Part shown: positions 44,957 through 54,690 of the stretch, one piece after another
Numbering within the stretch: position 1 is the first letter of the stretch
Layout: each line of letters starts with the position of its first letter
Assembly: GCF_000262715.1 (NCBI RefSeq)
Contig: NC_017924.1
Location: 496,001 to 560,000 of the forward strand
DNA length: 64,000 bases
Reading direction: 5' to 3'
Source of the DNA: Blattabacterium sp. (Blaberus giganteus)
Lineage (GTDB): Bacteria; Bacteroidota; Bacteroidia; Flavobacteriales; Blattabacteriaceae
Made by a program: the position numbers and the translations under genes
The notes under the pieces: model-generated
Database searches by the model: none
Told to the model about the DNA's origin: nothing
Seen by the model: only the letters and a program-made list of their open reading frames with translations

Positions 44957-45748
44957 TTGCGTAAAGCTTTTTTTTCATTATTACATTTATTGAAAATTTC
45001 TTTCATTGATATTTTAGATATTTTTTTAGTAACCATTATTCTATTTCAAATATACAGATTGGTTTACAGAACTGCTGCTTTAAATATTTTTTACGGGATC
45101 ATTGCAACTTTTATTTTCTGGAAAATAGTAGAAATTTATCAAATGAAACTCCTTAGCATAGTTATAAGTGCCTTTTTTAAAGGAGGTTTTTTAGCTTTAA
45201 TCATTGTATTTCAACCAGAAATTAGAAAATTTTTACTCATAGTAGGAAGCAGGATATTTTTCAAAAAATTTATATTTTCCATTTTTAAAAAATCAGGAGT
45301 ATCAATTAAAACTGAAACTATAGATAGCATTGTAAATGCTTGTGCTATTTTTTCCGGAGATAAAACAGGAGTTTTAATAGTTATTCAACTACATCAAGAT
45401 TTAAAAGAATTTATACAAAATGGAGATGAAATGGATGCTAAAGTGAATATTTCTATTTTAGAAAGTATTTTTTATAAAAACAGTCCATTACATGATGGAG
45501 CTGTAGTGATTACAGGAAATAAAATAATAAAAACAAGAGCAATTCTTCCTGTTTCTTACAATAAAGAAATTCCATCTCGTTTAGGATTACGACATAGAGC
45601 TGCCATTGGTTTATCTGAAAAAACAGATGCTATATGTCTTGTTATATCCGAAGAAACAGGTTACATATCTTATATAAAAGATCAAAAAAGAACTGTTATT
45701 ACTAACATTAATAATTTAAAAATGAAACTTGAAGAAGATTTACTTTAA
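44957..45748 (+). CDS. cdaA: Diadenylate cyclase CdaA (DacA)
   Basis: CdaA makes the second messenger c-di-AMP from two ATP. Three N-terminal membrane helices (about residues 10-95) precede the DAC domain, which has DGA at 180-182 and RHR at 212-214. The start is a TTG at 44957; no in-frame ATG exists before residue 63, which would cut off two of the membrane helices. c-di-AMP links to potassium balance and wall stress. I see no known c-di-AMP hydrolase in the window. It is placed between folP and murF, similar to free-living relatives. Confidence 0.9.
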   Translation: MRKAFFSLLHLLKISFIDILDIFLVTIILFQIYRLVYRTAALNIFYGIIATFIFWKIVEIYQMKLLSIVISAFFKGGFLALIIVFQPEIRKFLLIVGSRIFFKKFIFSIFKKSGVSIKTETIDSIVNACAIFSGDKTGVLIVIQLHQDLKEFIQNGDEMDAKVNISILESIFYKNSPLHDGAVVITGNKIIKTRAILPVSYNKEIPSRLGLRHRAAIGLSEKTDAICLVISEETGYISYIKDQKRTVITNINNLKMKLEEDLL

Positions 45749-45756
45749 TTATTATT

Positions 45757-47061
45757 ATGAATATTCAAAATATATATCAATTGTATTCTATTTCTTCTGG
45801 TATAGAAATCAACAGTAAAAAAGTTAAAAAAGGATCTATTTTTGTAGCTTTGAAAGGAAAAAATTTTGATGGAAATCAATTTGCATATGAAGCAATTTTA
45901 AATGGAGCGTTATTATCTATCGTCGATAATAAAAAATATGTTTTTTGCAAAAAAATTATTTATGTATACAATACATTATATTTTCTACACGAATTAGCAA
46001 TATATCATAGATATAGATTCCATCATATCCCTATTATCGCTATAACAGGAAGTAATGGAAAAACTACTACAAAAGAGCTAACAACAGCTATTCTTTCTAA
46101 GAAATATAAAAAAAAAGTTCATTGTACCAAGAATAATTTAAATAATCATATAGGTGTTCCATTAACTATACTTTCCATGCCCATGGATACAAAAATATGT
46201 GTTATGGAAATTGGAGCTAATCATGAAAAAGAAATAGAAAAAATGTGTGATATTATTAGGCCAGATTATGGATATATTTCTAATTTTGGAAAAGCTCATT
46301 TAGAAGGATTTAAAAATATAGAAGGAATCATCCGTAGTAAATTAGAGTTATATGATTTTTTAAAGAAAAATAAAAAGATAGTATTTATAAATGGAGATGA
46401 TCCTATCCAATTATCTAATAGTACGGGAATGAACAGATATATTTTTTCAGAAAAACATAAAAAAAAAAAATCGGATATAAACATTAAATACTTATGGGAA
46501 AAAAATAGTCTTAAATCTACTTTATATATTAAAAATATAAAAATTGTTTCTCCTTTAATAGGAAACTATAATTTATATAATATAGCTTCTGCTATAACTA
46601 TTGGAACGTATTTCAAAGTCCCTTTAAAAAAAATAAAAGAAGCAGTAGAAGAATATGTTCCTAGTAATTATCGTTCTCAAATTTTGAAAAAAAATAATAT
46701 AAAAATTATTATAGATTGTTATAATGCAAATCCAACTAGTATGATCGAGGCTCTTACCTTTTTAAATAACATAGAAGGAGTAAAAATCGTTATATTAGGA
46801 GACATGTTAGAATTAGGATTATTTTCTAACGATGAACATGAAAAAATTATTTCTTTTATAAAAAAAAGTAATATTAATATTGCTTTTCTAATCGGAAATA
46901 TTTTTTTTAATACTAAAAAAACTTCCTACAAAATCAAAAAATTTATTAACAAAAATAAATTTTTTGAATGTATTAAAAAATATTCTATTCAAAAAACGGA
47001 TTATATTCTTATCAAAGGATCTAGAAAAATGGCATTGGAAAGTATTATTGATTTAATTTAA
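45757..47061 (+). CDS. murF: UDP-MurNAc-tripeptide--D-Ala-D-Ala ligase
   Basis: MurF adds the D-Ala-D-Ala dipeptide made by Ddl to the UDP-MurNAc-tripeptide, completing the peptidoglycan precursor. ATP loop ITGSNGKTTTKE is at residues 96-107, followed by NNHIGVPLTIL near 130, MEIGANHEKEI near 150, DCYNANPTSMIEAL near 323 and VILGDMLELG near 347. Length 434 is normal. It follows cdaA by 8 bases. Confidence 0.95.
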   Translation: MNIQNIYQLYSISSGIEINSKKVKKGSIFVALKGKNFDGNQFAYEAILNGALLSIVDNKKYVFCKKIIYVYNTLYFLHELAIYHRYRFHHIPIIAITGSNGKTTTKELTTAILSKKYKKKVHCTKNNLNNHIGVPLTILSMPMDTKICVMEIGANHEKEIEKMCDIIRPDYGYISNFGKAHLEGFKNIEGIIRSKLELYDFLKKNKKIVFINGDDPIQLSNSTGMNRYIFSEKHKKKKSDINIKYLWEKNSLKSTLYIKNIKIVSPLIGNYNLYNIASAITIGTYFKVPLKKIKEAVEEYVPSNYRSQILKKNNIKIIIDCYNANPTSMIEALTFLNNIEGVKIVILGDMLELGLFSNDEHEKIISFIKKSNINIAFLIGNIFFNTKKTSYKIKKFINKNKFFECIKKYSIQKTDYILIKGSRKMALESIIDLI

Positions 47062-47094
47062 ATTCTTTTTTCTTTGTGTTCTTTGTGCATATTG

Positions 47095-47125
47095 TTTGCA
47101 TATTGAATTTGAAAGATTAAATTTG
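47095..47125 (+). promoter_or_regulatory. pdhA: Candidate pdhA promoter (TTTG-N19-TAAATTTG)
   Basis: TTTG at 47095-47098 and TAAATTTG at 47118-47125 match both Bacteroidota promoter boxes with a 19-base spacer, 28 bases before the pdhA ATG. It is the clearest two-box match I found in the window. Alternating TTTG words upstream reduce the significance. Confidence 0.5.
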
Positions 47126-47153
47126 TATTTATTTCATAAAAAATTTTTTTTTA

Positions 47154-48158
47154 ATGAAAGAAATTACCACAGTAACCTATCTAAAGTGGTTTAAGGATAT
47201 GTCTTTTTGGAGAAAATTTGAGGACAAATGTCGTTCTTTATACCTAAAACAAAAAATTAGAGGGTTTTTGCATTTGTATAATGGGCAAGAAGCGATACCT
47301 GCTGGATTAACTCATGCAATGGATTTATCTAAGGATAAAATTATAACCGCTTACAGATGTCATATTTTACCTATTTCTATGGGAGTTGATCCAAAAAAAG
47401 TAATGGCTGAACTTTTAGGAAAAAAAACAGGAACTTCTCATGGTATGGGTGGATCTATGCATATTTTTAGCAGAAAACATCGTTTTTATGGAGGACATGG
47501 AATTGTCGGCGGACAAATCCCGTTAGGAGCAGGAATTGCTTTTGCTGATAAATATTTTAATAGAAAAGCAGTGACTATCACAATTATGGGAGATGGAGCT
47601 GTTAGACAAGGTTCTTTACATGAAACGTTTAATATGACTATGATATGGAAACTTCCTGTTGTTTTTATATGTGAAAATAATAAATATGCTATGGGAACTT
47701 CCGTAAAAAGAAGTAGCAATATAGAAGAAATTTATAACATAGGGAAATCATATGATATGCCTTCTTATCCTGTTGATGGAATGGATCCAGAAAAAATAGC
47801 ACAAGCAGCATATATCGCTATAGAAAGAGCTCGAAAAGGAGAAGGTGCTACTTTTTTAGAAATTAAGACATATAGATATAGAGGTCATTCTATGTCTGAT
47901 TCTGAGTTATATCGTAGTAAAGAAGAAGTTTTTTTTTACAAAAAAAAAGATCCCATTTTAAAACTAAAAAATATTATTATACAAAATAAATGGGAAACTG
48001 TAGAAAATTTAAATGCAATAGAAAATAAAGTGAAAAAAGAAGTAGAATCCTGTGTTGAATTTGCAGAAAATTCAGATTTTCCTTCTTTAGAAGATATGTA
48101 TAATATAGTTTATCACGAAAAAAATTATCCTTTTTTAGACAAAGTTTTACCTTCATAA
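47154..48158 (+). CDS. pdhA: Pyruvate dehydrogenase E1 component alpha subunit
   Basis: This is the thiamine-diphosphate E1 alpha subunit of the pyruvate dehydrogenase complex. The TPP motif is seen as GDGAVRQGS at 146-154 with NN at 175-176. The loop YRYRGHSMSDSELYRS near 242 carries the phosphorylation-loop sequence of the family. Length 334 is normal. The E1 beta gene is not adjacent; in Flavobacteriia pdhB normally lies elsewhere, so this is not a loss. It is followed by the E2 gene after 18 bases. Confidence 0.95.
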   Translation: MKEITTVTYLKWFKDMSFWRKFEDKCRSLYLKQKIRGFLHLYNGQEAIPAGLTHAMDLSKDKIITAYRCHILPISMGVDPKKVMAELLGKKTGTSHGMGGSMHIFSRKHRFYGGHGIVGGQIPLGAGIAFADKYFNRKAVTITIMGDGAVRQGSLHETFNMTMIWKLPVVFICENNKYAMGTSVKRSSNIEEIYNIGKSYDMPSYPVDGMDPEKIAQAAYIAIERARKGEGATFLEIKTYRYRGHSMSDSELYRSKEEVFFYKKKDPILKLKNIIIQNKWETVENLNAIENKVKKEVESCVEFAENSDFPSLEDMYNIVYHEKNYPFLDKVLPS

Positions 48159-48176
48159 AATAAAATTAAAATAATA

Positions 48177-49316
48177 ATGGCAGAAATAATATCTATGCCC
48201 CAATTAAGTGATACAATGAAAGAAGGAACTGTAATCAAATGGAATAAAAAAATAGGGGAAAAAGTTTCAGAAGGGGATATTTTGGCTGAAATAGAAACTG
48301 ATAAAGCTACCCAAGATTTTGAGATAGATGTTAGTGGAATTTTACTTTTTATCGGAGTAAAAGAGGGAGAAACCACTCGTGTAAATGATGTATTAGCAAT
48401 TATAGGAAATGAAGGGGAAGATATCAGTCATATAATTTCTAAATTAGAATCTAAAAAAATAGAACAAGAGGATCAAAAAAAAAATAACGAAAAAATATTT
48501 ATCTCTCCTATAGCAAAAAGAATGGCAAAAAAAATGGGTATTTCTATAAATAAAATAAAGGGAAGCGGAGAATATGGAAGGATTATTAAAAAAGACATAG
48601 AATTTTATGAAAAACAAAACCTAGATAAAATAGAAGCCCAAAATACTATTCATTCTTCTATTAGAAAAAAAATAGCAGAACATTTGACTTATTCCAAATT
48701 CTCAGCTCCACATTATTATTTGTTTAGTGAAATTAATGCGGATAAATTAATTGAATTTCGAAAAAATTTAAATGATAAATTTCCCTTAGAAGAAAAAATA
48801 TCATTCAATGACATCATTATCAAAGCTGTGGCTCAATCTTTAAAAAAACATCCTGATATAAATGTATCATGGAACGATGAAAAAATTATAATACATCCAC
48901 ATATTCATATTGGTATTGCTGTGGCTATAAAAGACGGATTAATTGTACCAGTTATTAAAAATGCAGATCAAAAATCATTGCTACAAATTTCCAAAGAAAT
49001 TAAGGATAAAGCATCTCGTTCAAAATTAAAAAAAATACAACCGGAAGAAATAGAAAATAGTACTTTCACCGTTTCAAATTTAGGAATGTATGGAATAGAA
49101 TCTTTTACTTCTATTATAAATACACCTAATACATCTATATTATCTGTAGGATCTATTATGATTCGTCCTATCGTGAAAAATTATAAAATTGATATAGGAA
49201 ATATCATGAAAATTACATTATCTTGTGATCATCGAATTATAGACGGAGCTAAAGGAAGTGAATATATTCATTCTCTTAAAAATTTTTTAGAAGATCCTAT
49301 TACTATATTATTTTAA
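48177..49316 (+). CDS. pdhC: Pyruvate dehydrogenase E2, dihydrolipoyl acetyltransferase
   Basis: E2 accepts the acetyl group on a lipoyl arm and passes it to CoA. One lipoyl domain (residues 1-78) holds K43 in ETDKATQDF as lipoylation site. A short linker leads to the E3/E1-binding domain (SPIAKRMAKKMGISINKIKG, near 105) and the catalytic domain, which ends with DHRIIDGAKG (HxxxDG motif) near 345. At 379 residues with a single lipoyl domain it is shorter than typical Bacteroidota E2 (over 500, two lipoyl domains). The 3' end overlaps convergent terC by 9 bases. Confidence 0.93.
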   Translation: MAEIISMPQLSDTMKEGTVIKWNKKIGEKVSEGDILAEIETDKATQDFEIDVSGILLFIGVKEGETTRVNDVLAIIGNEGEDISHIISKLESKKIEQEDQKKNNEKIFISPIAKRMAKKMGISINKIKGSGEYGRIIKKDIEFYEKQNLDKIEAQNTIHSSIRKKIAEHLTYSKFSAPHYYLFSEINADKLIEFRKNLNDKFPLEEKISFNDIIIKAVAQSLKKHPDINVSWNDEKIIIHPHIHIGIAVAIKDGLIVPVIKNADQKSLLQISKEIKDKASRSKLKKIQPEEIENSTFTVSNLGMYGIESFTSIINTPNTSILSVGSIMIRPIVKNYKIDIGNIMKITLSCDHRIIDGAKGSEYIHSLKNFLEDPITILF

Positions 49317-50018
49317 TTTATTTATGGCTTTTTTTATCCATGATAAAAAAATGGGAAATATGAATACTAAAAAAGTTAATACAGAAAATGTTTTTTCTGA
49401 AAAAAAAAACGAGTAAGGAATATGTTTTTTTGAAAAAAAAATGAGCTTGATTCCGAGAATAATAATTACTAAAAAAGCAGAATGTTTTAATTCTGTAAAT
49501 TTATCCATTAATTGGACAAAAAACTGTGCAATTAATCTTATCGATAGAATTCCTATACACACACCTAAAAAAATTAATATCAAATTTTCTGATAAAGCAA
49601 CAGAAGCAAAAATATTATCAATAGAAAAAGCTAAATCCATCATTTCTATCGTGAAAAGAACTTTCCAAAAAGAATTTTGTGTTTTTTTATTTTTATAACT
49701 ATTTGATATGAAATTTTTTTTCAAAAAATGATTTAATCCTATAAAAATCAAATAAATACCTCCTAATGGTTTTAACCACCATATTTTTATTAGTATGGAA
49801 GTAAATAATAGACACAAACCTCGGAAAAAATAAGCACCGATAATTCCATATTTTATAGCTTTTTTTCTATCTTTTTTTTTAAGATTTATAATCATAGAAG
49901 CTAATACCGCGGCATTATCTATAGACAAAATACTTTCTATGAAAAATAAATTTACTATAATAGAAATAGATAAAAGAGGATGATGAATAATTTCTGTAAA
50001 ATATTTTTCAATATTCAT
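49308..50018 (-). CDS. TerC family integral membrane protein
   Basis: This 236-residue protein has about seven membrane helices and the TerC-family pattern. SIDNAAVLASMI near residue 32 and FSIDNIFASVALS near 130 hold Asp/Asn residues in membrane helices, thought to bind metal. The C-terminal helix carries GIKLIFF. Relatives include manganese exporters and tellurite-resistance-linked proteins. The substrate is unknown here. Metal (Mn or Ca) export is the most likely role by family. Confidence 0.85.
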   Translation of the reverse strand: MNIEKYFTEIIHHPLLSISIIVNLFFIESILSIDNAAVLASMIINLKKKDRKKAIKYGIIGAYFFRGLCLLFTSILIKIWWLKPLGGIYLIFIGLNHFLKKNFISNSYKNKKTQNSFWKVLFTIEMMDLAFSIDNIFASVALSENLILIFLGVCIGILSIRLIAQFFVQLMDKFTELKHSAFLVIIILGIKLIFFSKKHIPYSFFFSEKTFSVLTFLVFIFPIFLSWIKKAINKLK

Positions 50019-50029
50019 TTTTAAAAACT

Positions 50030-51847
50030 TTATAGAGCCATTAACTTACTATAAGTCCCTTTTTTTGAAATTAGAGAATTATGTTTTCCTTGTTCTATAA
50101 TTTTTCCTTTTTCTAATACTATAATATGATCTGCTTTTTGTATAATAAAAGAAGATAGTTTATGTGTTATTATAAGATATGTTCTATTTTTCATCATTTC
50201 ATTTAAAGCTTTTTGAACTGTAATTTCAGACTCTGTATCTAAAAATGAAGTTGCTTCATCTAAAATCATAATTGGAGGATCTTTAAATACAGCTCTAGCT
50301 ATGCTTATACTTTGTTTTTGTCCTAAGGATAATTTATTGCCGTTATATCCTATAATTGTATCATATCCTTTTGGGAGTTTTTTTATAAAACTATGTGCAT
50401 TAGCAATTTTAGCAGCTTCTATTACAGAATGTTTCGACATTTTTTTTTCTGATCCTAATACTATATTATTAAAAACAGAATCATTAAAAAGAACTGGTTC
50501 TTGAGTTACTATTCCTAATAATTTTCTATAATCTTTAATTTTTAAATCTTTAATATTAGTTCCATCTACAGTAATTTCTCCATATGTTGCATCATAAAAA
50601 TTAGCAACCAAATTAGCAATAGTAGATTTTCCACTACCTGATCTTCCGACTAAAACTACAGTTTCCCCTTTCTTTAAAGAAAAACTTAAATTTTGTATCA
50701 ATATCAATTGATTATGAATAAATGATACATTGCGAAATAAAATTTCATTTTCAAAATGAAAAATAGATTTATATTTAATTTTATCATTTGATACACATTT
50801 AGTATTCAATATTTCTACAATTCGTTCTGCCGCGGCTTTTCCTTTTTGAATATTAGATATAGAATTAACTAAACTTTTCGCTGGATTAATAATTTGGAAA
50901 AATAGTCCTATAAAAGGAAAAAGTATTTCTGGGCCCATTCCTTTTTTTTCCAAAAAAAGTTTTCCACCATACCAAATAATTAAAATCATAGTAATAGAAC
51001 CTAACAATTCGCTTATAGGAGAAGCTAATTCTTTTTTTCTGTTAACACGAGATGAAAGTACTTTTTGATATTCAGATACTTGTTCAAAACGTTTTTGCAT
51101 TTGATTTTCAGCATTAAAAATATTTATAATTTTAGTAGAATTTAAAGTTTCTTCTATAACAGAAAATAATTTTCCTAATTGATTTTGAGCTCCTCTTGCA
51201 TCTTTTTTCAAATTATTTCCTATAATAGATAAAAATATTCCCATTAAAGGAAGCAATAAAAAAGCAAATAGAGTTAATTTATAATTCATAAAAAATAAGG
51301 TCAGTAAATGGAAAGTAACCATTATAGGAGAACTGATCAAATTAGCTAAAGAACTAACAATAGAAACTTCAATTTCATTAACATCATTAGATAATCTAGA
51401 CATTAAATCTCCATTTCTCTTATTTGAAAAAAAAATTATGGGTAAAGAAAGTATTTTTTTGTGAAAATCGTTTCGAATATTTCGAACTATAGAAGTTTTT
51501 ATTCCTATTAGGAAATATTCTGACAAATATCGAAAAATATTTCGAATGAAAAAAAGTAAAATAATGAAAATACAAAATATAGCTAAAGTGTTTATTTTTC
51601 CATATTTATCTGATAATGTTTTTATATAATCATGAAAATATTTGATGATAAAATCAAAAGATACATTAAAAAAAAATGTTGTTTTATTTTTGTATTCAGA
51701 ATATTCAAATAAAATACTCAATATAGGTGAAATAGATATTATGGATATAACTGAAAATAAAGAATATAAAAAATTACATAATATATTAATAATATAATGA
51801 TATTTGTAGGGCTTTGAATAAGCTAAAATTTTTTCAAGTGCATTCAT
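50030..51847 (-). CDS. MsbA-like ABC exporter (fused membrane and ATPase domains)
   Basis: This is a 605-residue half-transporter: six membrane helices (about residues 15-320) followed by an ABC ATPase. Walker A GRSGSGKST lies near residue 400, the signature LSLGQKQSISIARA near 505 (normally LSGGQ, so the first Gly is Leu), and Walker B PIMILDEATSFLD near 530. Relatives flip lipid A or other lipids. The H-loop TYLIITHKLSS follows. It starts 113 bases from the divergent secDF start. Lipid A flipping (msbA) is likely but other lipid cargos fit. Confidence 0.85.
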   Translation of the reverse strand: MNALEKILAYSKPYKYHYIINILCNFLYSLFSVISIISISPILSILFEYSEYKNKTTFFFNVSFDFIIKYFHDYIKTLSDKYGKINTLAIFCIFIILLFFIRNIFRYLSEYFLIGIKTSIVRNIRNDFHKKILSLPIIFFSNKRNGDLMSRLSNDVNEIEVSIVSSLANLISSPIMVTFHLLTLFFMNYKLTLFAFLLLPLMGIFLSIIGNNLKKDARGAQNQLGKLFSVIEETLNSTKIINIFNAENQMQKRFEQVSEYQKVLSSRVNRKKELASPISELLGSITMILIIWYGGKLFLEKKGMGPEILFPFIGLFFQIINPAKSLVNSISNIQKGKAAAERIVEILNTKCVSNDKIKYKSIFHFENEILFRNVSFIHNQLILIQNLSFSLKKGETVVLVGRSGSGKSTIANLVANFYDATYGEITVDGTNIKDLKIKDYRKLLGIVTQEPVLFNDSVFNNIVLGSEKKMSKHSVIEAAKIANAHSFIKKLPKGYDTIIGYNGNKLSLGQKQSISIARAVFKDPPIMILDEATSFLDTESEITVQKALNEMMKNRTYLIITHKLSSFIIQKADHIIVLEKGKIIEQGKHNSLISKKGTYSKLMAL

Positions 51848-51892
51848 TTAATTTAATTCATCCTAATAAAGATAATTATAAAAATTTTTTAA

Positions 51893-51907
51893 TCTTTTGA
51901 CAAAAGA
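51893..51907. promoter_or_regulatory. Perfect palindrome midway between ABC exporter and secDF
   Basis: TCTTTTG-A-CAAAAGA is a perfect 7-bp inverted repeat around one base, at the centre of the 113-base divergent gap. Each arm contains a TTTG on its own strand, the -33 box of Bacteroidota promoters. No matching TAnnTTTG at 17-23 bases was found on either side. A dyad operator is possible, but palindromes of A/T-rich words arise easily. Confidence 0.3.
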
Positions 51908-51960
51908 ATAATTTCACATATAATAACATATAAATTTTTATCTAAATCAATAGAAAAAAA

Positions 51961-54690
51961 ATGCATGTAAGAAACTTTTTTACAATTTTTGTAACCTTAA
52001 TATTGACCACAATTTGTTTATATTACATATCATATAGCATATATTCCGAAAAAAAAAGTAATAAAAAAACTTTAAATCTAGGATTAGATTTAAAAGGAGG
52101 GATCAGTATGATTTTAGATGTATCTGAAAAAGATTTATTAAGGAAACTTTCTGAAAATTCGCAAAATTATTTTTTTACAAAAGCATTAGAAAAAGCAGAT
52201 ATTAAAAAAAAAGAAAATCCAAATATAGATTATTTATCATTTTTCATCAATTTTTTAAATCAAGAAATTAAAAATAAAAAATTAAATATAAATCTATCTT
52301 CTCCAAATTTATTTGGAAATAAATCAAATATTGAAAATATTAATTCTAATAGTTCTGATTTAGAAGTAGAAAAATTTTTAAAAAAAAAAATAGAATCATC
52401 TATAATTTCTATTCAGAACATTTTAAGATCTAGAATAGATAGATTTGGAATTATACAGCCTAATATTCAAAAAATAAAAAATTCTAATCGAATTTTAATA
52501 GAATTATCTGACATAAAAAATATAGATAGAATAAAAAACATTTTAGAAAAAAAAGCGGAATTACATTTTTTTGAAACTTATAGTTTTCAAGAAATTATTT
52601 CATACTTTGAAACAATAAATAAATTTTATAATAAAAAATTTCACGGAAAAAAATCTTTTATAGATTTTTTGAATCTCACTCATATTAAATCTCCAAATTT
52701 AGTTGGATTAGTTCATATAAAATATAAAAAAATCATTTCTGATTTTTTAAACTCTATGGTAGCTAAAAATTCTTTACCATATCATTTACATGATGTAAAA
52801 TTTTTGTGGGGATATAAAAAAAATTTAGATAATTTTTTGCAATTATTTGCTGTAAAAATACATGATGAAGAAGTATCTCATTCTTTGAATGGAGACATGG
52901 TAACTCATGCTTATAAATCTTTTGGTCCTTTAAATGAAATATTTATAAATATAAAAATGAATCAAGAAGGAACCAAAAAATGGAAAATATTCACAGAAAA
53001 AAATATGGGAAAAAGCATTGCAATAGTACTTGATGATTTAGTTTATGCTGCTCCCGTCGTAAATTCAGTCATTCCAAATGGAATGTCTCAAATATATGGA
53101 CATTTTTCAACACAAGAATCTAATGATTTAATAAATGTATTAAATACAGGAGAATTGCCTACCTCTGTAAAAATTATTCAAACTGACATCATGGGACCTT
53201 ATTTAGGAAAAGAATCTATTCGAAGGGGAATTATATCTTTTTTCATAGCCTTACTTTTTATATTTATTTGGATGTTTTTTTACTACTCAATTCCAGGATT
53301 ATATGCTGATGTTATCTTATTTTTTAATCTCATATTTATTTTTGGTATTCTCATTTCTATGAATGCAGTGTTAACTTTTCCTGGGATTGCTGGAATTATA
53401 CTCACATTAGCAATGTCCATGGATACTAATATTATTATTTATGAAAAAATTAAAGAAAATATTAGAAATAATATTTCCATATTAACATCTATTAATAATA
53501 GTTACACATTACAGGGAGCCTTATCTTCTATTATAGATGGACAAATGACAACTTTATTATGTGGAGTTATTTTATTTTATTTTGGAATAGGACCAATTCG
53601 AGGTTTTTCTACTACCTTAATTATTGGAATTCTTATATCTATGTTTACTTCTATTTTTTTAGGAAGATTATTTTTAGAATGGCATTTAAAAAAATATAAA
53701 AAAATTTCTTTTCGAAATTTGAATCAAATGAAAAACATGCAATGTGATTTTTTATCCAAAAGGAAATGGGTTTATATGATTTCTTGTATTCTTATAATTC
53801 TTAGTATATTTTCTTTTTTATTCAAAGGATTCAATCTGGGATTAGACTTTGTTGGAGGCCGTTCTTATGTAATTCTTTTTGATCGTAAAATGGTTCCTGA
53901 AAAAATTTCAGAAATTTTATCAAAAACATTTACAGAAAACGGAAAACCTTCCTTTCCTAGAGTAGGAACATTCGGAGATGAAAATCAACTCAAAATAGTA
54001 ACCAAATACAAAATTTTTGAAGAAAACAATCAAGTAGATGAAGTTGTTTTAAAAAAAATGTTTATAGCTTTAAAAGCTTTTTTTCCTATAAATTTTGATA
54101 ACTTTAAAAATATAAAAAAAGATAAGTCATTAGGCATTTTATCTTTTGAAAAAGTTGGCCCTATAGTAGCTAAAAATATGATTCATAAAGCTTTTATTTC
54201 TATTATAATTTCTTTAATAGGAATTTTTACATACATCTTTATAAGATTCAATAAATGGCAATTTGGATTAGGTGCAGTAATTTCTTTAATACATGATTCA
54301 ATTATTGTACTTGGAATATTTTCTTTTTTTCACGAAAAATTCCCTATTCTAGAAATAGATCAAACTTTTATAGCTGCTTTATTAACGATAATAGGTTATT
54401 CTATAAATGATACCGTAATTGTATATGATAAAATTAGAAATATTTCAAAAAAAACATCATTCATGATGAAAGAAACCATAAATCAAGGAATCTGTAGTTC
54501 TCTTACCAGAACCATAAATACTTCTTTTATCACTTTATTAGTAATTTCTATTATTTTCTTATTTGGAGGAAAAGTTATTCATAGTTTTATGTTAGCTTTA
54601 TTTATTGGAATTAGTGTTGGAACTTATTCCTCTATATTCATAGCTCCATCCATAGTATATGATTGTTATAAAAAAAGTGTAAAAAAATGA
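51961..54690 (+). CDS. secDF: Fused protein translocase SecDF
   Basis: SecDF is the proton-driven accessory part of the Sec translocon that helps pull proteins across the inner membrane. It is one 909-residue chain. The SecD part (residues 1 to about 600) has LGLDLKGGISMIL near 40, a large periplasmic domain and AMSMDTNIIIYEKIKEN near 485. The SecF part starts with NLGLDFVGGRSYVILF near 625 and has SINDTVIVYDKIRN near 818. Fusion of SecD and SecF is normal in Bacteroidota. It shares its ATGA stop/start overlap with tatA. Confidence 0.95.
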   Translation: MHVRNFFTIFVTLILTTICLYYISYSIYSEKKSNKKTLNLGLDLKGGISMILDVSEKDLLRKLSENSQNYFFTKALEKADIKKKENPNIDYLSFFINFLNQEIKNKKLNINLSSPNLFGNKSNIENINSNSSDLEVEKFLKKKIESSIISIQNILRSRIDRFGIIQPNIQKIKNSNRILIELSDIKNIDRIKNILEKKAELHFFETYSFQEIISYFETINKFYNKKFHGKKSFIDFLNLTHIKSPNLVGLVHIKYKKIISDFLNSMVAKNSLPYHLHDVKFLWGYKKNLDNFLQLFAVKIHDEEVSHSLNGDMVTHAYKSFGPLNEIFINIKMNQEGTKKWKIFTEKNMGKSIAIVLDDLVYAAPVVNSVIPNGMSQIYGHFSTQESNDLINVLNTGELPTSVKIIQTDIMGPYLGKESIRRGIISFFIALLFIFIWMFFYYSIPGLYADVILFFNLIFIFGILISMNAVLTFPGIAGIILTLAMSMDTNIIIYEKIKENIRNNISILTSINNSYTLQGALSSIIDGQMTTLLCGVILFYFGIGPIRGFSTTLIIGILISMFTSIFLGRLFLEWHLKKYKKISFRNLNQMKNMQCDFLSKRKWVYMISCILIILSIFSFLFKGFNLGLDFVGGRSYVILFDRKMVPEKISEILSKTFTENGKPSFPRVGTFGDENQLKIVTKYKIFEENNQVDEVVLKKMFIALKAFFPINFDNFKNIKKDKSLGILSFEKVGPIVAKNMIHKAFISIIISLIGIFTYIFIRFNKWQFGLGAVISLIHDSIIVLGIFSFFHEKFPILEIDQTFIAALLTIIGYSINDTVIVYDKIRNISKKTSFMMKETINQGICSSLTRTINTSFITLLVISIIFLFGGKVIHSFMLALFIGISVGTYSSIFIAPSIVYDCYKKSVKK

